This document shows positions 7,940-14,915 of a stretch of 15,047 nt of DNA, piece by piece. This DNA is from Bacteroidales bacterium UBA1800 (GTDB taxonomy: Bacteria > Bacteroidota > Bacteroidia > Bacteroidales > VadinHA17), in assembly GCA_002319915.1 (NCBI GenBank), contig DCFQ01000069.1, positions 1 to 15,047 on the forward strand, read 5' to 3'. The notes beneath the pieces are model-generated. The model was given only the letters and a program-made list of their open reading frames with translations, was not told the DNA's origin and ran no database searches. Every line of letters begins with the position of its first letter. Positions within the stretch are counted from its first letter, which is position 1. The position numbers were made by a program, and so were the translations under genes.

Positions 7940-9307
7940 ATGTCAAAGCCTCTTATTCTGCTTGCCGTTTTTACCCTCCTGGCGCTCATACCCGGGGTAA
8001 GGAGCCCTGAAACAGGGATAACTGAAAAGAGGACATCTGTAAAACAGGAGGTTACAGATGATTCGCTTCTCACCCTTGTCCAGTACAGGACATTCCAGTA
8101 TTTCTGGGAGGGTGCAGAACCGAACTCTGGAATGGCGAGGGAAAGATATCATATCGACAGTAATTACCCTGAAAATGACATGAATGTCGTAACGACCGGT
8201 GGTTCAGGCTTTGGCCTGATGGCAATACTGGCCGGGGTCAAAAGGGGGTTCATTTCAAGGGAAGAGGCCCTGGTAAGGTTCAGGAAAATAACAGGGTTCC
8301 TTTCAAAAGCCGACAGGTTCCACGGTGCCTGGCCTCACTGGCTGTATGGTGAGACAGGAAAAGTAAAGCCATTTTCCCCTAAAGACGACGGGGCCGACAT
8401 TGTCGAGACTGCCTACCTGGTCCAGGGACTGCTTGCAGTCAGGCAGTACTTTAAGGATGGGAACGATCCTGAAAGAAACCTGTCGGCAGACATAGACAAG
8501 CTCTGGAAAGAGGTCGAGTGGGACTGGTTCACAAGGGGAGGACGCGATGTGATCTACTGGCACTGGTCGCCCGATTATGGCTGGGCGATGAACTTCCCGA
8601 TAGAAGGCTATAATGAATGCCTCATAGTCTATATTCTGGCCGCCTCCTCCCCTGCGCACCCGGTGGGGAGTGCCGCTTATCACAAAGGCTGGGCGCGGGG
8701 CGGCGCTATTTCGACGACTGCCGGAGGAAAATACGGTTACCCGCTGAGATTAAAGCATAACGGGGCGGAGGAATATGGCGGTCCTCTTTTCTGGGCGCAT
8801 TATTCATTCCTTGGCCTCGATCCGAGGCACCTGCGCGACCAGTACGCGGATTACTGGCTTGAAAACAGGGACCAGACCCTGATAAACTGGAAATGGTGTT
8901 CAATGAATCCCGGGCATTTCAAGGGGTACGGGCCTGATTGCTGGGGGCTCACTGCAAGCTATTCAGTCGATGGGTATAATGCCCATGCCCCCGGAGCCGG
9001 GACCGACCTTGGAGTGATCTCCCCCACTGCTGCAATATCATCGATCGTTTATACCCCCGAACAATCGTTGAATGCTATAAGGCATTTCTATTTTGCCCTG
9101 GGAAGCAGAATATGGGGAAAATTCGGATTCTATGATGCGTTCAGCGAGCAAAAGGAGTGGTACCCCCAAAGATACCTGGCAATCGATCAGGGACCGGAGG
9201 TGGTGATGATAGAGAACTACAGAAGCGGGATGCTTTGGGATCTGTTCATGAGCTCACCTGAGATCAGCGCAGGATTGAAAAAACTTGGATTTAAAGCTTC
9301 ACCCTGA
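7940..9307 (+). CDS. Second GH144-family beta-1,2-glucanase, no accessory domain
   Basis: Paralogue of the preceding gene with the same catalytic domain. Shared blocks include DDSLLTLVQ, VVTTGGSGFG, MAIL, KRGF, YWHWSP and the closing IENYRSGMLWDLF. The 455-residue product has an ordinary signal peptide (about 1-22) without a lipobox Cys, so it is probably periplasmic, and it lacks the Ig-like domain. D149, D153, E156 and E226 fit the GH144 catalytic-site pattern. Compared with its neighbour it has an insertion of about 11 residues after GMARERY (HIDSNYPENDMN), before the VVTTGG block, which could alter the substrate cleft. Known GH144 members include endo-glucanases and sophorose-releasing enzymes. 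A division of labour, with one copy cutting at the surface and the other trimming oligosaccharides in the periplasm, is inferred from the different N-termini. Confidence 0.85.
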   Translation: MSKPLILLAVFTLLALIPGVRSPETGITEKRTSVKQEVTDDSLLTLVQYRTFQYFWEGAEPNSGMARERYHIDSNYPENDMNVVTTGGSGFGLMAILAGVKRGFISREEALVRFRKITGFLSKADRFHGAWPHWLYGETGKVKPFSPKDDGADIVETAYLVQGLLAVRQYFKDGNDPERNLSADIDKLWKEVEWDWFTRGGRDVIYWHWSPDYGWAMNFPIEGYNECLIVYILAASSPAHPVGSAAYHKGWARGGAISTTAGGKYGYPLRLKHNGAEEYGGPLFWAHYSFLGLDPRHLRDQYADYWLENRDQTLINWKWCSMNPGHFKGYGPDCWGLTASYSVDGYNAHAPGAGTDLGVISPTAAISSIVYTPEQSLNAIRHFYFALGSRIWGKFGFYDAFSEQKEWYPQRYLAIDQGPEVVMIENYRSGMLWDLFMSSPEISAGLKKLGFKASP

Positions 9308-9334
9308 ATAATAACCAACACATTCTAAGACCCT

Positions 9335-11089
9335 ATGAAGAAATTCGTTGCCGGCTTGACTTTCTCAATAGCCGGATCTGTTCTGATGGCCCTCAATGCT
9401 TCTGCCCAGGGTCAGAAGACCTATTGCAATCCCATCAACATCGATTACGGGTATACGCCCATTCCCAATTTTTCGGAAGCAGGACGCCACAGAGCCACGG
9501 CCGATCCTGTGATAGTCAATTACAAGAGCAAGTACTTCCTGTTTTCAACGAACCAGTGGGGCTATTGGTGGAGTAATGACCTTGTTGACTGGAAATATGT
9601 TCCGCGGAGGTTCCTCCGTCCCTGGAACAAGGTATATGATGAGCTTTGCGCCCCTGCCGTCGGGATCATAAGCGACACCATGCTTGTTTTCGGTTCAACC
9701 TACTCAACGAATTTCACTATCTGGATGAGTACCGATCCCGAACATGACAATTGGAAACCGCTGGTCGATTCATTTGCGATCGGGGGATGGGATCCTGCCT
9801 TTTTCACCGATAATGACGGCAGGTTCTACATGTATAACGGCAGCAGCAACCGGTACCCTATTTACGGTATCGAGCTTGACAGGAAAAGAATGCAGCCCTT
9901 CGGGACCAGGAAGGAACTGTTCCTCCTTGACGACTGGCGTTACGGATGGGAAAGGTTCGGGGAATACATGGACAACACATTCCTGGATCCATTCCTGGAA
10001 GGTGCCTGGATGACGAGGTACAGGGACAAGTATTATCTTCAGTACGGAGCGCCGGGAACGGAATTCAGCGGGTATGCTGACGGAGTGGCGGTCGGTCCGT
10101 CACCACTGGGCCCTTTTACACCGCAGCCCATGCCATTCAGCTTCAAGCCTGGCGGTTTTGCCAGGGGCGCCGGCCATGGCGCCACATTTACTGACAACTG
10201 GAACAATTACTGGCATGTTTCAACGATTGTGATCGGGGTCAAGAACAATTTCGAGCGGAGGATCGGAATGTGGCCCGCGGGGTTTGACGGAGACGGTGTC
10301 ATGTACTGCAACCAGGCTTTCGGGGATTATCCCACATATCTTCCATCCGGTGCAGAGGATCATCTTCAAAGTCGTTTCACGGGCTGGATGCTTCTGAATT
10401 ATAATAAGCCTGTCTCGGTCTCTTCAACATTTGGAGGTTATCATGCCGGTAATGCAGTTGATGAGAGCATCAGGACATACTGGAGCGCTGCCACTTCCGA
10501 CAGCGGGGAATGGATTGAGAGCGACCTCGGGGGGATATGTACTGTCAGGGCTATCCAGATCAATTATGCCGACCAGGATGCGGAATTCCTCGGAAAATCA
10601 ACCTTGGTTTGCCACCAATATAAAATATATGAGTCAGGGGATGGAAAGAAGTGGAACCTGCTGATCGATAAAAGCGGGAACAAGACCGATGTCCCACACG
10701 ACTACGTTGAGCTTCCGCGGCCGGTAACTACACGTTACATAAAGCTTGTCAATATCCATATGCCCACCGGGAAATTTGCCGTCAGCGGATTGAGGATCTT
10801 CGGATCGGGGAACGGGGAAAAGCCCTCAGCAGTAAGGAATTTTACTGTGCTCAGGACAGAGAAGGACAAGCGAAGCGCCTGGATAAAATGGTATACTTCA
10901 GATGATGCATATGCATATAATATCTATTACGGTCCGGCACCAGGCAAGCTATATAATTCAATAATGGTGTACAATTCCAATGAATACTGGCTCAAGACAA
11001 TGGATAAGAACATCCCATACTATTTTGCAATCGAGGCAATTAATGAAAACGGGACCGGGCCGAGGAGCGAAATCCTGAAGTCGGAATGA
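9335..11089 (+). CDS. GH43-like five-bladed propeller hydrolase with discoidin and FN3-like domains
   Basis: Secreted 584-residue enzyme with a signal peptide ending NASAQ (about 1-25). The propeller domain (about 30-340) shows the three acidic residues typical of GH43/clan GH-F: D57 in ATADP, D153 in GGWDP and E222 in FLEGAW. DELCAPAVG (102-110) matches the usual 'APxV' segment. It is therefore probably catalytically active, but the GH43 subfamily and linkage specificity cannot be told from motifs. Residues about 355-492 form an F5/8 type C (discoidin) domain, with NAVDESIRTYWSA, GEWIESDLGG and TTRYIKLVN. Residues about 496-584 look like a fibronectin type III domain. It is the last gene of the locus, 27 bases after the second GH144. 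It may remove arabinose-, xylose- or galactose-type side groups; this is inference from GH43 as a whole. Confidence 0.82.
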   Translation: MKKFVAGLTFSIAGSVLMALNASAQGQKTYCNPINIDYGYTPIPNFSEAGRHRATADPVIVNYKSKYFLFSTNQWGYWWSNDLVDWKYVPRRFLRPWNKVYDELCAPAVGIISDTMLVFGSTYSTNFTIWMSTDPEHDNWKPLVDSFAIGGWDPAFFTDNDGRFYMYNGSSNRYPIYGIELDRKRMQPFGTRKELFLLDDWRYGWERFGEYMDNTFLDPFLEGAWMTRYRDKYYLQYGAPGTEFSGYADGVAVGPSPLGPFTPQPMPFSFKPGGFARGAGHGATFTDNWNNYWHVSTIVIGVKNNFERRIGMWPAGFDGDGVMYCNQAFGDYPTYLPSGAEDHLQSRFTGWMLLNYNKPVSVSSTFGGYHAGNAVDESIRTYWSAATSDSGEWIESDLGGICTVRAIQINYADQDAEFLGKSTLVCHQYKIYESGDGKKWNLLIDKSGNKTDVPHDYVELPRPVTTRYIKLVNIHMPTGKFAVSGLRIFGSGNGEKPSAVRNFTVLRTEKDKRSAWIKWYTSDDAYAYNIYYGPAPGKLYNSIMVYNSNEYWLKTMDKNIPYYFAIEAINENGTGPRSEILKSE

Positions 11090-11161
11090 GGTCAGGCAGA
11101 AGGAAACTTGAGAAAAAATACAACCTTATATATCAGACTATTATGTATTCATTTGGAATTC

Positions 11162-11206
11162 AATACAAAACAAGGAAAACCATACGGAATTAACCAGTTT
11201 TGTATT
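11162..11206. repeat. 10-bp inverted repeat 73 bases after the GH43-like gene
   Basis: AATACAAAAC (11162-11171) and GTTTTGTATT (11197-11206) are perfect reverse complements separated by 25 bases. The location just beyond the last gene of the locus suits a transcription end point, and the 3' arm is T-rich. However, the stem has only two G-C pairs and the loop is long, so a strong terminator is doubtful. An operator-like binding site is an alternative. Confidence 0.4.
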
Positions 11207-11301
11207 TTAAAAATGTTCTAAAAATATCAAGGAAAGAACCGTTTATGTAGAATTTTTATGGCCAATAAGGATTTGATTTTAATAAATTTGTGTACTTTTA
11301 T

Positions 11302-11348
11302 CTTCCGATTCAACGGAAGGCGCAGTGATTTTCAAATGGTTGAAATCA
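11302..11348 (+). other. Two adjacent hairpins upstream of the lipoprotein promoter
   Basis: Hairpin 1 is CTTCCG (11302-11307) with CGGAAG (11314-11319), six perfect pairs around a six-base loop. Hairpin 2 is TGATTTTCAA (11326-11335) with TTGAAATCA (11340-11348), nine pairs with one bulged T and an ATGG loop. T-rich sequence follows from 11351. Just upstream, TACTTTTA (11293-11300) is one mismatch from a TAnnTTTG box, with TTTG at 11272-11275 at 17-base spacing. Together these could form a short terminated transcript or a leader, but the promoter match is weak. Confidence 0.3.
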
Positions 11349-11378
11349 GATTTGTTTAAATTTTGTTAGATTTTTTTG

Positions 11379-11408
11379 TTGGTAAATTCGAAAATGCATG
11401 TATCTTTG
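11379..11408 (+). promoter_or_regulatory. Bacteroidota housekeeping promoter for the lipoprotein gene
   Basis: TTG at 11379-11381, a spacer of exactly 19 bases, then TATCTTTG at 11401-11408, a full match to the TAnnTTTG -7 element. Transcription should start at about 11414-11416, giving a leader of roughly 73 bases before the ATG at 11488. The end of the leader is A-rich (AAAAAGTAGAAAA), typical of well-translated Bacteroidota genes. The promoter also decides the start codon: an upstream in-frame ATG at 11398 lies inside the promoter and cannot be translated from this transcript. Confidence 0.85.
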
Positions 11409-11487
11409 CACCGGTTTTTCAAAAAAGAAACGGTTAATCAAAACTAATCGGATAATAAACAAAACAAAGTATTTAAAAAGTAGAAAA

Positions 11488-12090
11488 ATGAAGAACAAAG
11501 TTTTAATGGGATTAGCAGCTATAGCAATGGTTGCAGTCCTTTCTAGTTGTGGAAAAGTTCCACAAGCTGAAATTGATGCTGCTAATGCTGCTATCGCAGC
11601 TGCTCAGACTGCTGAAGCCAATGTTTATGTACCAACTGAATTTGCCGCTGTTCAGGATTCGATGAATGCTATCAACGCAGCTGTTGAAGCTCAGAAGGGG
11701 AAATTATTCAAGAAATTTGGTCCGATTAAGGAAAAACTGACCGCTACCGTTACACTTGCCAACAAGGTCGCCGCTGATGCTGCAACAAAGAAGGAAGAGG
11801 TAAAAGCTGAAGTCACCAGCCTGATGGCCAGCATTAAAACCGTTCTTGATGAAAACAAAACTCTGATCACCAAAGCTCCAAGGGGAAAGGAAGGCGCTGC
11901 AGTTCTGGAACAGATCAAATCTGACATGACCGCTATCGACGCTTCAGTTGCCGAAGCTCAGGGTTTGTTCGACAAGGGAACCTACATGGATGCCCTGAAC
12001 AAGATCAAAGCTGCTAATGACAAGGCTACCTCAATCAACACCGAACTTAAGGATGCCATTGCAAAAGTAAAAGGCGCAAAGAAGAAATAA
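11488..12090 (+). CDS. Abundant Ala/Lys-rich helical lipoprotein with C-terminal lysines (candidate envelope tether)
   Basis: A 200-residue lipoprotein: signal peptide 1-20, lipobox LSSC (Cys21), then an almost wholly helical, Ala-, Lys- and Glu-rich chain ending GAKKK. The segment ANAAIAAAQTAEANVYVPTE (32-51) followed by F52 resembles DUF4398-type helical domains, and FDKGTYMDALNKIKAA (161-176) is a second helix-turn-helix block. The same two blocks occur, in the same order, in the L,D-transpeptidase-family protein encoded next. Roughly 25 of about 42 alanine codons are GCT and none is GCG, a bias that suits a very highly expressed gene. It has its own strong promoter and terminator. By analogy with Braun lipoprotein Lpp, whose C-terminal Lys is joined to peptidoglycan by L,D-transpeptidases, this may be an outer-membrane-to-wall tether. 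That role is inferred from the terminal lysines and neighbours; sequence homology to Lpp is not claimed. Confidence 0.85.
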   Translation: MKNKVLMGLAAIAMVAVLSSCGKVPQAEIDAANAAIAAAQTAEANVYVPTEFAAVQDSMNAINAAVEAQKGKLFKKFGPIKEKLTATVTLANKVAADAATKKEEVKAEVTSLMASIKTVLDENKTLITKAPRGKEGAAVLEQIKSDMTAIDASVAEAQGLFDKGTYMDALNKIKAANDKATSINTELKDAIAKVKGAKKK

Positions 12091-12121
12091 TTTTTAAGAA
12101 AATTTCGCGTTAAGATAAAAT

Positions 12122-12152
12122 CCCCGGGTAAATCACTCCCGGGGTTTTTTTT
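12122..12152 (+). terminator. Strong intrinsic terminator between the lipoprotein and the L,D-transpeptidase genes
   Basis: CCCCGGG (12122-12128) and CCCGGGG (12138-12144) form a seven-pair all-GC stem around a nine-base loop, followed immediately by eight T (12145-12152). It lies 31 bases after the lipoprotein stop and ends six bases before the next ATG. No TAnnTTTG promoter is visible between it and that ATG, so the downstream genes probably depend on read-through. Confidence 0.93.
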
Positions 12153-12158
12153 AGAACG

Positions 12159-13280
12159 ATGAAGAGGAAGCTGAAGAAAAGTTGGAAGATTATATTCGGG
12201 ATCGCTATAACGCTGGTTGTTATTCCGTTAGTCTTATTTACGCTTATCCATTTCGTTCCCAAACCCCCTGTTGGTGATGTTGAATACGCAAGGCTGGCCA
12301 TATCCCAGGCATCATCGAACAGTGCAGACATTTATTCGAAAACCCTTTTCCGCGAGGCAAAGAGCTTCTATGATTCAGCAATGATCTACTGGAAAAGGGA
12401 AAATAAAAAGTTTGTCTATTTCCGGAATTATGATTCTGTTTCCCGGTTTGCCGCTATCTCTGCAAAAAAAGCGGAACAGGCAATGGAGAACAGCAGGATA
12501 AGCACAACTAATCTGAAAATAAAGCTTAAGCAAAAGATCGAGTCCCTCAATGATATCTCATCCCAGATAGCACAGATGTTCACTTCCTATCCGCTCTCTT
12601 CAAACATACGCAACCGGATCTCGGGCGGAAATATGTTCCTGAAGGAAGCTGAGGTTGCATATTCAAGGGGACAATACCTGCAATCGAACAAGAAAATGAC
12701 CGAGGCTGAATACCTGCTCACCGATTCATACCAGACAGCCACCAACAATCTGAAAGAGTACTTCACCTCCTACCCCGTCTGGAGAAAGTGGGTTGAAAAC
12801 GCAATAAATGAGTCGAGGCAGAACCGTTCCTACTCGATAATTGTTGATAAGTACTCACGTAAATGTGTTGTCTATTTCAGCGGTGAAAAAAAATATGTGT
12901 ATGATGTTGAACTGGGCAAGAACTGGGTGGGTGACAAAAAAGTAAAAGGCGATCATGCGACACCTGAGGGTACGTACAGGATTGTTAAGAAATTCGACAG
13001 TAACAAGACAAAATATTTCAAGGCCTTGCTCCTCGATTATCCGAACGACAACGACAAGGCTGAATTCAGGAGAAGGATTGCAAACGGTCAGCTGCCTCCT
13101 TCAGCAAAAATCGGCGGACTTATCGAGATCCACGGCAATGGCGGCAAAGGCATCGACTGGACCGAAGGCTGCATTGCTCTCTCCGATTCTGAAATGGCGG
13201 TTATTTACAAAATAGCCAGGGAAGGTACTCCTGTTACAATTGTCGGTTCCATGGTCGACCTTAAACAGGTTTTGGACTGA
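12159..13280 (+). CDS. Membrane-anchored L,D-transpeptidase-family (YkuD) protein with lipoprotein-like helical domain
   Basis: A 373-residue protein: basic N-terminus, one membrane segment (about 10-32), a long helical region (about 40-215), and a C-terminal YkuD domain (about 225-363). The catalytic block has H325 in IEIHGNGGKG and C338 in TEGCIALS. The Arg that usually follows the Cys (GCVR) is Ala here; the TEGCIALS form occurs in a subset of YkuD proteins. Such enzymes make 3-3 crosslinks, attach proteins to diaminopimelate of peptidoglycan, or, like E. coli DpaA/YafK, remove attached Lpp. Which of these applies is not readable. The helical region repeats the lipoprotein's pattern: A44, A47, I48, A51, A56, Y59, T62, F64 match residues of the lipoprotein at a constant offset of 12, and G171/Y173/K179 match its second block. 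It starts six bases after a strong terminator, so expression is probably low. Confidence 0.88.
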   Translation: MKRKLKKSWKIIFGIAITLVVIPLVLFTLIHFVPKPPVGDVEYARLAISQASSNSADIYSKTLFREAKSFYDSAMIYWKRENKKFVYFRNYDSVSRFAAISAKKAEQAMENSRISTTNLKIKLKQKIESLNDISSQIAQMFTSYPLSSNIRNRISGGNMFLKEAEVAYSRGQYLQSNKKMTEAEYLLTDSYQTATNNLKEYFTSYPVWRKWVENAINESRQNRSYSIIVDKYSRKCVVYFSGEKKYVYDVELGKNWVGDKKVKGDHATPEGTYRIVKKFDSNKTKYFKALLLDYPNDNDKAEFRRRIANGQLPPSAKIGGLIEIHGNGGKGIDWTEGCIALSDSEMAVIYKIAREGTPVTIVGSMVDLKQVLD

Positions 13281-13292
13281 TACAATTACTTT

Positions 13293-14078
13293 ATGGAAAA
13301 TACCATTGCTGATACTGGCACTGATCCCAAAAACCTGCCAGTAAATCCGGAACTGAATACCGCAGAGCCTGTTTCTTTATCCGGGCCAAAAGAAAAAAGC
13401 CGTGCAACAGTGATGTTAATCAGGGCCGGCATTGTCACTGCATCAGTACTGACGGTATTCCTTCTTGCTGCGTTCGTCCTTTATGCAGTACCTGCAATTC
13501 AGGAGATGACCTCAGGAGGAAGCACGAGGCTTACCCCGGGTTCAAAGTTCAAAAAGGACCAACTTTACAAGAAACAGACTGCCCTGCTCACCAGGGATAT
13601 TCAACGCCTGTCAAAAAAATACAGTTCCTACACTTCAGGACAGACCTATATCGTAATCAATACTACATATAACAGATTCTACCTTTACAGAAATAAGAAA
13701 CTCATAAGGGAAGGCCGTTGCAGTTCAGGAAGTTATACTATGCTGCAGACCCAGGGCAAGCGTAAATGGATATTCAAGACCCCAAAAGGAAAATACTGGA
13801 TCCAGGGAAAGATCACAAATCCTGTCTGGAAAAGGCCCGACTGGTCATTTGTTGAGGAAGGGCTTCCTATACCTTCGCCAAACGATCCGTCGAGATGGGA
13901 ATACGGTGTGCTTGGGGATTATGCCATGAGCATCGGGGACGGGTATCTCATTCACGGGACAATCTACAAAAGGTTTCTCGGCATGCCGGTAACCCACGGC
14001 TGCGTCAGACTGAACGACGATGACCTTGAGGCAATATACAATGCACTCAGCATTGGTTCAAAAGTTTATATTTTTTAA
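13293..14078 (+). CDS. Canonical L,D-transpeptidase (YkuD) with N-terminal membrane anchor
   Basis: A 261-residue protein with a cytoplasmic N-terminus of about 40 residues rich in Pro, Glu and Asn, one membrane segment (about 41-66), a short helical linker, and a YkuD domain (about 117-261). The active-site signature is complete: H221 in YLIHGTIYKR and THGCVRLNDDDLEA with H235, C237 and R239. Expected chemistry is acyl transfer from the L,D bond of a peptidoglycan tetrapeptide, via the Cys thioester, to an amine: another diaminopimelate (3-3 crosslink) or a protein lysine. The gene begins 12 bases after the preceding one and is followed 19 bases later by the next, so the three form one unit. 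Of the pair, this is the better candidate for the enzyme that would attach the lipoprotein, by inference from its canonical motif. Confidence 0.92.
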   Translation: MENTIADTGTDPKNLPVNPELNTAEPVSLSGPKEKSRATVMLIRAGIVTASVLTVFLLAAFVLYAVPAIQEMTSGGSTRLTPGSKFKKDQLYKKQTALLTRDIQRLSKKYSSYTSGQTYIVINTTYNRFYLYRNKKLIREGRCSSGSYTMLQTQGKRKWIFKTPKGKYWIQGKITNPVWKRPDWSFVEEGLPIPSPNDPSRWEYGVLGDYAMSIGDGYLIHGTIYKRFLGMPVTHGCVRLNDDDLEAIYNALSIGSKVYIF

Positions 14079-14097
14079 TCCGGAAAAGAGAACTGAC

Positions 14098-14898
14098 ATG
14101 GCAGAGATCAATAAAAAAACAGGTTCCGGAGCCAGGGTATTTTTATTCGTTATCGGGGGGATCGCGGCCGTATTCCTGATCTATTACACAGTAATGTCGG
14201 TCCTGAGCCCATACAGGAAGCTGAAAGAGCTGAGAGAAAAATACGGGAGTACCCAGAAGGACCAGGCGGCTGCTGATTCTGCCTTCCGGAAAGATTCCCT
14301 CTATATCAGCTCCCTCAGGGAAAGAGCATTTCTGCAATCGAAGATATCGCTGGCTGAAACAGACTCGATCTATATAACGCTTGACCTTCCCGACAGCACT
14401 GCGAACCTCGAGATAAGCGGAGTCAATGTGCATACGGCAAAGATCCGGAAAATGCGCGTCAGCAGGATCCTGCGGTCGGGTGACGAGACCCTCATCTACT
14501 CAATGCTTTCATCTCCCCTCACCATAGTAAAAGACTATGCCACAATAAAGAAGGAGCCTCTTATGATCAAGATGGCTCCAAAGGACACATCGGAATATAA
14601 GCCGGATATTATGCCCGACACTTCCGATGTTGAGCCGGTCAACCTCCTGCTTGAAATGAACAACGGAATGCGGATCTATTTCTACCAGGCAGATGACACA
14701 ACCACCGCTTCAAGGAATAACAGGTTCATGTTCGATATGAATGAAAGGGTAAAGGATGCCCTGTCGTCCCTTAAAAGCGTGATCTCCTTCAAGGTACCCG
14801 AATACCATCCGTTTATTAAGATCACTCTTCGCAAGGCTGATGCGAAGATCATGTACAGGGCTGTTCCCAGGAACGGGCAGATAGCTGTATACCTGTAA
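14098..14898 (+). CDS. Single-pass membrane protein of unknown function, third gene of the L,D-transpeptidase unit
   Basis: I do not recognise this 266-residue protein. It has one membrane segment (about 13-35), then a charged, probably coiled-coil stretch (about 37-90, with RKLKELREKYG and SLRERAFLQSKI), followed by a mixed beta-rich domain (IYITLDLPDSTANLEISGV at 91-109, GMRIYFYQAD, FIKITLRKADAKIMYRAV) that should lie in the periplasm. No Cys/His catalytic motif is visible. The start at 14098 is chosen because the N-terminus then leads straight into the membrane segment and spacing to the previous stop is 19 bases. An ATG at 14020 would overlap the upstream gene by about 60 bases and add an unlikely tail. 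Position suggests a partner or regulator of the two L,D-transpeptidase-family proteins. Confidence 0.8.
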   Translation: MAEINKKTGSGARVFLFVIGGIAAVFLIYYTVMSVLSPYRKLKELREKYGSTQKDQAAADSAFRKDSLYISSLRERAFLQSKISLAETDSIYITLDLPDSTANLEISGVNVHTAKIRKMRVSRILRSGDETLIYSMLSSPLTIVKDYATIKKEPLMIKMAPKDTSEYKPDIMPDTSDVEPVNLLLEMNNGMRIYFYQADDTTTASRNNRFMFDMNERVKDALSSLKSVISFKVPEYHPFIKITLRKADAKIMYRAVPRNGQIAVYL

Positions 14899-14915
14899 AT
14901 TCTTTTGCCGGATAC

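Larger units (their letters stand above)
11090..11487. other. AT-rich intergenic region separating the glycan locus and the envelope module
   Basis: About 400 bases, much more AT-rich than the flanking genes. It holds a 10-base inverted repeat after the GH43-like gene (11162-11206), two adjacent hairpins (11302-11319 and 11326-11348), and the promoter of the downstream lipoprotein (11379-11408), each listed separately. No protein-coding gene is convincing here. The open frame extending upstream of the lipoprotein start overlaps the promoter and is not coding. Confidence 0.7.

Noticed and set aside
11398..11487. Upstream in-frame ATG that would extend the lipoprotein by 30 residues
   Set aside because: It lies inside the TTG-N19-TATCTTTG promoter, and the extension would bury a clear lipoprotein signal peptide behind a basic tail. 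The ATG at 11488 gives a textbook signal and an A-rich leader.
14020..14097. Upstream ATG for the unknown membrane protein
   Set aside because: It would overlap the L,D-transpeptidase gene and add 26 residues before the membrane segment. The ATG at 14098 fits the spacing of the operon better.
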